Below, one piece after another: positions 15,151 through 24,014 of a stretch of DNA of 64,000 nt. The DNA is from Mortierella alpina (Eukaryota > Mortierellomycota > Mortierellomycetes > Mortierellales > Mortierellaceae), in NCBI GenBank assembly GCA_029449245.1, contig JANATF010000001.1, forward strand, positions 3,162,001 through 3,226,000. Direction: 5' to 3'. A program made the translations under genes and the position numbers. The notes beneath the pieces are model-generated. The model searched no databases. It was not told where the DNA came from and saw only the letters and a list, made by a program, of their open reading frames with translations. Position 1 is the first letter of the stretch. Each line of letters opens with the position of its first letter.

Positions 15151-15573
15151 GCGTTGCTGCACACACGTCTCTTTGCGAACGCGAATAAATGGCATTTCCT
15201 GTTGACCTTTTCTGTCGGACTGAAGGTGAAGGTGAAGATGAAGGTGCATGTCTGTTGCTCAATAGCTTGGTACAGTATTGTATTGGCTTGTTTTGTTTAT
15301 GGCCCTGAGATCGGCAATCGAAAAGTGCCGAGGCAGACGCTTTGACCAGGTTGTCGGCCTGTCTTCACAGTGGGCAAGTGGGTGGTGTTCCACGTATGGG
15401 TTCTTCGATCGTGTACGTAGGGCGGTATGTCTTCAGCCGAGATCTCTTTTGCCGCTGCATTCTGCATTCATATTTCACTCTCTCTTTCTTTCATTCTTCC
15501 ACTGCCACGTTCCTGCTTCCTTCTCTCTCTCTCTTTGCCCACCACCCTAATCCACACTCATCATACAAGAACG
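15151..15573 (+). promoter_or_regulatory. Terminator/promoter spacer with CT tract before the alpha/beta hydrolase gene
   Basis: 423 nt between two plus-strand genes. Position 15470-15545 is a CT-rich tract ending about 30 nt before the ATG, consistent with a 5' leader. Confidence 0.5.
15184..15189 (+). terminator. AATAAA poly(A) signal of the HMT1-like gene
   Basis: A perfect AATAAA 34 nt after the TAG stop codon. Confidence 0.55.
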
Positions 15574-17553
15574 ATGGACATGGAGACAGTGTCGCAGTTC
15601 TTGCTCGGCAACCACCCGACATGGGACTTTCTCAAGCTCTCGCCGACAGGCACTCAGCTCCTGACCTCCCACCAGGACAGGCCTCTGATCCTGCCTCTGC
15701 TCGTTCTTCTTCCTGTCTTGCTCGTCTCCCTCTTCCGCCAGTACACAGCCTCGCCTGTCGTGCTGCATCATGGCAAGAACACGGCCTCGATCAACGTCCA
15801 TGACCTCAAGACGGGCAAAACCAACAAGGAGGATCTGATTCATTACATCAAGAGGAAGTGCCCTTCGCTTTCGGATCCCTCCAAGGGTGCTGTGTTTAAG
15901 CCCACGCTCTGGTTGGCAAACGGACATTTGCAGACCGCCGTTGCTGCTTATGTGAACTTTGAGAATACCTACCGCATCGAGTATGAGCGGTAAGTCAACA
16001 GCGCCCTTGATTTTTTTTTTTGTCTGTGTGCATGTGGTTTTACCCTTTTCTGTGATTACCTAAAAGTACAAGCGCCGCGCGCGATGTGGTTACGTGAAGA
16101 GAAAAAGACGGTAGGGAGATAGAGCCCCTACCATCTTCTTTCGTCAACTCGGGGTCTAGTTCATCTTTTTTGCTTGTTCTCTTGTGCCTTCATCTACATT
16201 CCGCGGTCCCCTGCATATCTGAAGTAGTTTGATGCGCACCTGTAGCACGCTTTATTCTCCCGTCGTGGTACAGCTTTTGTGTTCATATGCATGTGGATAT
16301 GCCTACTCACTCATGCTTGTGCTTCTCCTTTTTCTACTGCTTCTCTTTGCGTGAAAAAACACGAAAAAAAAACACTGCCATCGTCGCCCCACAATAGAGA
16401 ACTGCTCAAGACGCCCGACGGTGGAACGGTCTCTATCGACTGGGCCCCCTCGATGGCCATCATGCCTCCCGATGACACCCCGACGTTGGTCCTCCTTCAC
16501 GGTCTGACAGGAGGTAGTTTCGAGTCGTACATCCGTGCTCTGGTCGAGAACATCACTAAGGTTCACGGATACCGTTGCGTGGTCTTTAATGCCCGTGCGT
16601 GTGCCAACACAGAGCTGACCACCCCTCAGCTATACTGCGGCAATTGGACCGAGGATCTCCGGATGGTGGTCAAGCACATCCGCAAGACCCTGCCAGAGGC
16701 CAAGTTGATGAGCATTGGCTTTAGTTTGGGATCCAACATTCTGATGAATTATATGGGCGAGGAAGGAGATCAGTGCGAGTTCTTGGGAGCTGTATCGGTT
16801 GGCAACCCATTCGACCTCATGGGGTACGTGTGTCATGGTTGTTATCTCTTTGTGTGTGGATATTCGCACGTATTCATTTATGCCACCACCCCGTCGCGTT
16901 CCTATCAAGTTGTTTAACTGGATATTATCGTTTCTCTTTCCATTTTTTCCTGAATATTATATAGGGCTTGCTTGTCGCTTGAGCGTCGCTTCTTGGGAAT
17001 CAACGTCTACTCTCCTGCTATGGGCGGAAATCTGAAGGGGATTTTCATGAAGCATGCCAAGTTGTTCAAGGACTCTGACATTGTGGATGTGGCCGAAGTT
17101 GAGCGCGGCGTGACGATGCGCGACTTTGACGACCGTGTGACCCGAAAGGTCTTCAAGTATAGGACAGTGCATGAATATTACCGCATGGCTTCTTCCTCCC
17201 AGCGTATCCTTGACATCAAGCGACCCTTCCTGTGCCTGAACTCCTTGGATGATCCCATCTCCGTGGAGGAACTGTTGCCAAGGGATGAGATCCGTGAGAA
17301 TCCTTATGGCCTGTTAGCCACCACGGCTCAGGGCGGTCATTTGGGTTGGTTCCAGGGATTCTGGCGTCAGGATCGCTGGTGCACTCAACCTTTGTCCGAA
17401 TACATTGTGGCCATGTTTGAGGCTGATCTCAGGCCCGTCTCGCAGTCGCCCTCGTTGAAGACGGAGGTGGAGAGCCACATGGTGCGTGACGTACAGGCGG
17501 CTCGGGGACAGGAGGGTGCGACGACGAAGCCCTTGAGGGTCATTGCTCCTTAA
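15574..17553 (+). CDS. Alpha/beta hydrolase, YheT/ABHD1-3/EHT1-EEB1 family
   Basis: Three exons, 15574-15989, 16398-16823 and 16965-17553, giving 476 residues. One hydrophobic N-terminal segment (about 36-54) suggests membrane anchoring. The fold shows the oxyanion motif HGLTGG (173-178), the nucleophile elbow GFSLGSN with Ser248, an acid in LNSLDDP (Asp376/377) and the histidine in GGHLGW (His406), so the triad is intact. NPFDLM and the downstream LSLERRFLGINVYS-type segment place it in the COG0429 group, which includes yeast ethanol acyltransferases/esterases Eht1 and Eeb1, Mgl3 and animal ABHD1/2/3. Likely roles are medium-chain ester synthesis/hydrolysis or (phospho)lipid deacylation. The substrate cannot be assigned. 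The 408-nt first intron is longer than usual. Confidence 0.88.
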
Positions 17554-17796
17554 GACAATACGAATGTTTTCTGTTTAGTGAATCGAATACATTTGCAGAG
17601 AAAGGGATCTCAAAGTAGAACCAATATACCGCCGTAACAGCCAATTGATCACACATGCCAGTTTTCAGCTTTCATATTTTCTGCGTCCCGCATACCATGA
17701 AGTGTATAACGAATCGAACGACAGTTTTGATCCGTTATGTCGTGTGTTTATTGTGAGTTTGTTATGATAAAAATGTCTCTACTACAGGATCATGTA

Positions 17797-19986
17797 TCAC
17801 TGGGCGGTGGTGGCGGTGGCGACGGCGGCGGTGTTGCCACGCGCTGGGCGACGGATCTCCTTACGTTTGTTCAGATCCTTGGGGTGAACAAACAGACAAC
17901 GGTCTCCGAACGTGCAGTTGTCAGGATCACTAGACAAAAAAAAAATTAGCATCACAAAACAAGGGTGCGTGGGTGATTTGGCGTGCGCACAGACAAAAGC
18001 ACAGCCAAAAAAAAAAAAAAAAAAAAAAAAAAATCACAGGCTAGCCTACCGGCATGGCAAAGTTGGATGAGTAAACTTGCAAGACTTGTTGGTGCACTTT
18101 GGCCAGAAACGGCATCTTGGAGGCTTCGATTTGCCATTAGCAGAATCATGAGGTGCCACAGGTGATCCTACACAAACATGAGAACAAAAGAGCGACGCGC
18201 CGCCCACTTTCCTCAGTTAATGATCTGCATCGATACATTCTTTGATTCTGTGTGTTCTGATCTGTAACGAGCAGACCCTTTTCTTCTTCTTCTTCTTGTT
18301 CTTCTCATACCTTGCTTGGGCGCAGGGCTAGTTCCGGAGGTATGTGTGGGTGCAAGTGAGGGCTTCAACAGCCAGGACGGGGTGAAGACTGCGGCATTGG
18401 TATTCAGTTCGCGGCGGGAAGTATCTCCTACAACAGACGTTGATAATGGGCGAGGCGTGCGAAACGCGTTAGTGGGGGATGGATAAAAGAAAACATTCCG
18501 GAGGTCACAATCTAGGCGCTATTTTTTTTTGAAGCCAACTACTCCAGTTGAGTTCCCTTACTGTTTTGAATGGATGCCTCCAAAGGGCTTCCATTGGTAG
18601 GGGCATCCAGTGTTCCATGGGATGACAAAGGGGCAGCCACTGGATTTGAAATCTCTGCTTTCACGACATGGTTATCGAACGCAGGTGCGGTTGCAGCTGG
18701 TAGTCCACTGAGGAGTCCATCAATGTCAGTTGTTTCCTGCTCAATGCCTTTTGCCAGCTGTTGTGATGGTTCCTGAGTCTTGGTCAATGCAATCTGTTCG
18801 ACCTCGTTGATCAGATCGGCCCACTAAATATAAATACAAAACGATCATACTCTGTTGATTAGAGGGAATGCCGGAAATCGGATGCATGATAGCAAAAACA
18901 CCAACTTGAAAAGTACATACCTTGTGTCCGGAATTCGGTGCGCTATCTGAACTCTTGACGATGGCTGGCGCTGGCAATATTGTAGGGTCATAGTTCAGCT
19001 GGTTGTTAGTTTGACCGTTGTTGTAAGATAAGGCAGCCGCTACGTACAAAATGTTCGTCAAAACCCTCTCACTACCTTCAATATCAACTTCATTATCAGA
19101 GGTAGCGCTGGTCGTTACGGTCAGCTCCGGTTCAGGTTGTTCGAGTGTTTCGGGTTCTTGCGGTACGTAGTGTTCGATATCAATGGTTGCAGGCTCTGGG
19201 ACTATTCGAGGCCATTGATAATATCAGTTCTCTGCTTAGAGCACCAGCGATTCTTTTTGATCCAAGTGTACTTGAAGACTTACCCGCAATGTCAACTTCA
19301 GTGTCGGCACTGACGCTGGTCACTGGGATCGACTCAAATTCAAGGTGCTCGGGCAGTTCGGGTTCTTCAGCTTGATCAACCTGTGCAGAGTGTTCAGTTA
19401 ATTTGGGTTGTTCGGGCTGTTCGGGTTCCAGAGCTGTCTGTTCTGTCTTGCGGATGGCGGGTTCCGGAACTATTGAATGTTACCAGTTAGACCTTTGGTT
19501 CGGCAAATCTGCATCGCCAGTAGTGCATTCGAATTGTCAAGAAAGCTGATTCATCGCAAACTTGCCTTCAGGGTTAGCTTCACCCTCAGCGCTGACGCTG
19601 ACGGCTGGTGGGGCCTGGGGCTCAGGGTGCTCGGGTTGTTCACGTTCTTCAGGCTGGTCGGTTTGTTCAGAGTTTGCGGTTTCGTAGAGTTGTTCAGAGT
19701 GTTCGGGTTTCTGGGCTGGCGCGCTTTGCTCGAGGCTCGTCCGCCGTCTGTCGATTGAGTGGCGGTCCTGGTCCTCGCTGGAGGACTTTTCCTGTTCAGA
19801 CTTTTGCTCAGCGGTATCAGCAGCGTGCGGGATCGAAGATGTTTTCAATGGTTTGGTAGACGGAGGAGGGGGAGGAGTCGACGAAGAGGTGGTATAAGTC
19901 CAGAGCAGATAAACTAAGACTCCTCCGACCAGGGCAGCAGCACCGAGGCTCACGGCCTTGTTGTTCTGCAGCGATCTGGCAAGCAT
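17797..19986 (-). CDS. Membrane-anchored Nab2/ZC3H14-type CCCH zinc-finger protein
   Basis: Eight exons: 19986-19566, 19469-19284, 19201-19076, 18970-18921, 18823-18562, 18427-18311, 18167-18050 and 17929-17797, joining to 470 residues. An N-terminal hydrophobic helix (SLGAAALVGGVLVYLLW, about 13-29) is followed by a Pro/Glu/Gln-rich acidic region built from repeated exons, then two C-terminal CCCH fingers: CRFWPKCTNKSCKFTH (CX5CX4CX3H) and a second finger ending GDRCLFVHP (CX5CX5CX3H). These resemble the poly(A)-RNA-binding fingers of Nab2 and ZC3H14. Intron 1 begins with GC (AAG/GCAAGT), and the frame demands it. Intron 3 (19075-18971) is 105 nt with no in-frame stop, so its retention would only lengthen the protein. 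A membrane-tethered RNA-binding protein is the simplest reading; its membrane (ER or mitochondrial outer) is unknown. Confidence 0.8.
18007..18033. repeat. A27 homopolymer inside the last intron of the CCCH gene
   Basis: Twenty-seven consecutive A on the plus strand (T27 on the gene strand), located 17-43 nt downstream of the donor of the final intron (18049-17930). Confidence 0.95.
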
Positions 19987-20552
19987 GGTTGACGGAGCAG
20001 ATCGAACGAGTCAGTCGCCCTTTTTTGTTTTATAGCTATGTTGCTGGTCAAGAGGGTTGGGTATTCGGAGGTTCGTGAGGAGGAAGAGACCGAGGACGGA
20101 GCAAAGGCAAGGTGAGGGCGAATGGGATGACTGGGGGATTCGAATGTTTATGTTTTCCTACACTCCCCATCTCGCGTGGACTGTGCTTTTTTTTCCCTGT
20201 CAATTTACAATGGATCGGCCTCGTCTGCCCCTTTGTTTTCACACGCTGGACGATAACCATGTGGTGCGCGTGTGTGGAGTATCCTGGAGAGGGCTCAAGC
20301 GGGCGGGTAAATGCAGAGACGCGCGTGCGAAGGTCTGCAGCCAGCCCATCTGGCAAAGCCCGCAGTGTGCAGTAGCCGTGTCCAGTAGCCGCACGCGACC
20401 CCCCGCGGTCTCACAAGATCGGCACCCTCGCAGCCAGTCATCGCCCGCCTGAGACACGCCACCACAGCTTTTTTTTCCCTCAAGCACTGCCGGGCCAACA
20501 TCGAACGGGCCCTGCACCACTCTTCTCTCCACACCCACTGTCACTGTGCCCC
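19987..20552. promoter_or_regulatory. Divergent promoter, CCCH gene / F-box gene
   Basis: 566 bp between two divergent start codons. It is purine-rich near 20065-20110, which is pyrimidine-rich on the strand of the CCCH gene, and CT-rich at 20465-20540 just before the F-box gene. No coding content is supported. Confidence 0.5.
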
Positions 20553-22717
20553 ATGGACACCCTGAAAGAAGACCTCATCCATGCCCTGGGGAGCCACGGC
20601 TCCAGCGAGCTAGAGGCCTCTTGCTCAAAGCACGATGCCCTCCTCGATGGAAACTCAGATCCGCAGCTCTGCACCAACACCAGCATCTCATCCAGACCCT
20701 GCTGCCCGAGTGGACCAAGAGTTTCCTCGACTGATAGCACTGCTGCCAATAACAGTTCCTCGCCCTCCCACCTGCCGCCCGAGATCTGGCTCAACATTCT
20801 TCGGCAGCTCACCGTAGGCCAGCTGCTCAGCTGCCACATGGTCTCCCGGCTGTTTCGATACATGGCTCGGACCACGATGATGGACAAGCTGGGCGCACGG
20901 TTCATGGAAACCCAGCGATGGTCATGTCAAAAGTGCCGGGAGAAACAGCGACAACAGCAACGACAGTGCGCAAGTCCGCAGAGGGGTCCACTTGCCCACG
21001 ACTTGCACAACGGCAGGAACGGTCTCCCACCACTGCCTCATCATCATCTTAGCAATGCCAACATTAGTGTCATCAGCAGCCTCCTGCAGCAGCACCCCAT
21101 GCCGGAGCAAGCGTACTACCCGTACTCAGCACAGAGTTCACATGAATCGCACTCGAATCGTGATCAGTTTGTAGAAGGAGCAGGTTCGACGAGCTCACAC
21201 TCGCCAACTTGTGCACACCAGTCGGCTGCTGCTCATCAACGGGCACAACAACGGACCCGATCCGACCGTCAGCCTGCCGGTTTCATTGCGCCCGGAACCA
21301 TCGACCTCATTCTGTTCCCAACCAACGAGCATGCCACCCCGAGTTGGCAACAGCGCCAGCGAGTTCACTTCGGGTGCACAGGCATGGATCGACTCCAGGA
21401 GCAATTGATCTTCTCACCCATGGACCCAGAAGAAAACTTTTTCAAGTTCAACACGAGCTCCTATAGCCTATCTTCGAGCCACCTCTTCACCCCCAACAGC
21501 GGAGATAGCGCTAGCGGAAGTAGAGCCGCCGTCGGATGGAGCGTATCGGGCAAAAAGTACTCTGGTTTCGCACCAGGGCAGACAGTGTTTGACTACCAAA
21601 CAGGCAAGCCGTCCACCACCACCACGGATGACACCTCGGGCACAGGTGGTTACGACTTTATCAAACAGTTCTCTGGGAATGGGACACGACGACAGCGGGT
21701 TGATACGTCTAAGCGACAACACCCGCCGCTTCCTCCTCCTCCTCCTGTTCCTCCAACCTCCTCATCGTCATCAGGTAGCTCGATGGGTTCGATCGGCTCC
21801 ACATCCACCTCGCCCGCCTCCACCTCCTCTCTATTCTCTTCAGCTCATTCACGCCGGTCGTCATGGTCCAGCGTCAGCGGGTATGGAGTTGATCATCATA
21901 GTGTCATTGGGATTCAACACGGCGACTGGTTTCAAGATCAAGCAGCGTTCTCTGGAGGCATGTGGCCCGGGATTCAGTCAGTTTCAGAACGCAAATCCAT
22001 GGTGTTTATGCCTTGGACTTTGGCGCCAACGACTCTACGGGGCGGCGAAAGGATGCAGCAGCAGGAGCAGCATGCTGGAAGGAGTGTGTCCTGGGAACCT
22101 AGCATGGAGCAGTCTTCGCCGATGGGCGGCCATTACTCTCACGCGATGGGATCCTCTGTGAGTACAGACGACGTGGATCTTCAAGGGCCGAGCACAGATA
22201 TCCATCAACATCATCTTCATCTGCCTCAACATCACCCAAAGAGTACCAAAGCACCCAAGCGTCACCATCGGTTCTTTTGTCTACATCATGATCAGATTAT
22301 GGCGGATGTCGCGGCAGCTCATAACGCGGTAAGGTGGTGGGGGGGACGGCAAATGGCAGCGTGGTGTGTGAATATCACAAAACGAAGGATGGTTAGGCGA
22401 CATGGGACACTGAAGCAATGTTTTGTTACAAAAAAAAAAAAAAAAAATAGGACAACCGCAGGTCTTGGTCTACAGCAGGATCCAAACACTTGAAGATCTA
22501 CTACGAGGCTGAAGTCAAAGAAAGCAACCGCTGCTTGTATTGCATTTCGTCCCCTTGCAAGGCCACCCTCGAGATCAAGCTCAAGGTGTATCAGCTCAAA
22601 GTGTCGCTCGACTGGATCTTGTCAGGCATTTCTTCAGAGCCGATCCAGACGACCGTAACGTCTAACGCAAAGACTGCCTCCAACAAAGATCGGGGACCTG
22701 GTCAATTGCCTGCATGA
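20553..22717 (+). CDS. F-box protein with long low-complexity middle region
   Basis: Two exons, 20553-22328 and 22451-22717, giving 680 residues. An F-box occupies about 74-115 (LPPEIWLNILRQL ... CHMVSRLFRYMART), predicting binding to SKP1 and hence to the CUL1 scaffold encoded at 6.2-9.6 kb. Next come a basic/Gln segment with a CxxC (WSCQKCREK), a 430-residue Ser/His/Gln/Pro-rich region, and a conserved-looking C-terminal block in exon 2 (KIYYEAEVKES ... YQLKVSLDWILSG) that I do not recognise. The intron (22329-22450) starts GTAAGG and ends in an A18 run followed by TAG, lacking a usual pyrimidine tract. Reading through it instead would end the protein at 22493 after a Lys run, so splicing is strongly preferred. 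The target substrate is unknown. Confidence 0.82.
22430..22447. repeat. A18 run immediately before a 3' splice site
   Basis: Eighteen A residues directly preceding the TAG acceptor of the F-box gene intron. Confidence 0.95.
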
Positions 22718-22969
22718 ACTTCTGTGCCAGATATCCAAACATGTAACCCTTAGCCATAGCCATAGCCTAGCCTTAGTCATACAATCATATTCATATTTTC
22801 AATGCCGAACGCTGCTTCCTTTCTTTCGTTCCCTCGTATTCAGGTATGCTTAGGAATGCTAACGAGAGGGTCGTCTATGATGTGTGGTGTTGAAGAAAAA
22901 AAAGGGCACGTCTCCATATGTCCAGATGAGCCATTTTCCTATTTGCTGCTTGGCCGACATTTTTTTTTT

Positions 22970-23842
22970 TTATGCCTTGGATTTCTTTTTGCCATCCGTA
23001 TATCCTTGAAAAGGGTCCATTCTCTTCCGTTGTGTTGATGACGACGATGCTGTACTTGATTCTGCTCCTGTAGCTGTTGCTGATGGTGATGATGATGACG
23101 AGGCTAATGAAGGCTCGGCGTCAAATCTCTTGTGTGTTCCTTGACTTTCAATAATCGCGCCGTTCTCTTCCAACTGTTGCCTTGCCTCCTCAGCCTCCTT
23201 TCGGGTTGCAACCTCGTTTGCTGCCAATGCGCCTTTGATGAACCGTGTTGCTGCATCCTTGTCAACTTCCATGTTGGGTTTGTTGCCGTGGATAGCGTGT
23301 CGCAGTTTCTCGGTGTAGTCCTTGACTCGTTTCTGGGAGAGGGGTGGGGCGTTACGAGAGAACAGAAGACGCAGGTTTGGCGTTAGTTACGGGAGTATGC
23401 CTTGAGGGGGTGCCAAGGCAGGAGCGTGGGTATAACAGGTGATCCATCCTGGAGTTCGACTTACCAGCTCCTTCATGACTGGGTGCGTATTTGGTGCAGT
23501 TCCGTTAGTCTTCAAGTTGACTATTGATGCACCGCGAGGAAGCATTCAAAAAAAAGGACGATACCAGTTAGTAGTCTTCCCGAAGAGCACATTCCTCCTA
23601 AAGAGTCGCATTGTGTCTAGTAGAAACGTACTGAATGCAAGAGTGTTGATGGCGTAGGCCATGAGCAGCTCGAGCTGACACCGCTTCTCGCTGTCGAGCT
23701 TTGCAAGGGTCTCTGTCAGGCTGCTTGGGGTGGCAAAGAGAGGCGCCAGCATGTCCTCGAGCTCTGCGAGAGTGACGAGAAGTGCCTTGGTGGCATTCTT
23801 GTGATTGTCAGTCAATGACACGGCGTCGTTCTTGGGCGGCAT
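22970..23842 (-). CDS. C1D: C1D/Lrp1 (Rrp47) nuclear exosome cofactor
   Basis: Three exons, 23842-23632, 23520-23465 and 23332-22970, giving 209 residues. The Sas10/Utp3/C1D domain covers the first half: LEDMLAPLF, LAKLDSEKRCQLELLMAYAINTLAF, INLKTNG, HPVMKELKRVKDYTEKLR. C1D/Lrp1 proteins bind and stabilise Rrp6 and help the nuclear exosome process rRNA and small nuclear RNAs. The C-terminal half is Ser-rich and ends in a basic tail (KKKSKA), as is common for RNA/Rrp6-binding tails in this family. An upstream in-frame ATG at 23917 would add 25 residues; MPPKND at 23842 fits the family start better. Confidence 0.9.
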
Positions 23843-24014
23843 CGCGATCGTGTGGGAGGAGTGCAGGGCTTGAGGTGCAGAAGTGGGCAACAGTGAAAAA
23901 GATGCAGCAGCCAGCATAGGCTGAACGAACTGTTTTGATTAACAAAAAACAGAGTCACAGCGAGGTCGTTGCCACCAATTTTATTTTAAGGACTCGATCT
24001 TGCCATCATTGTCT

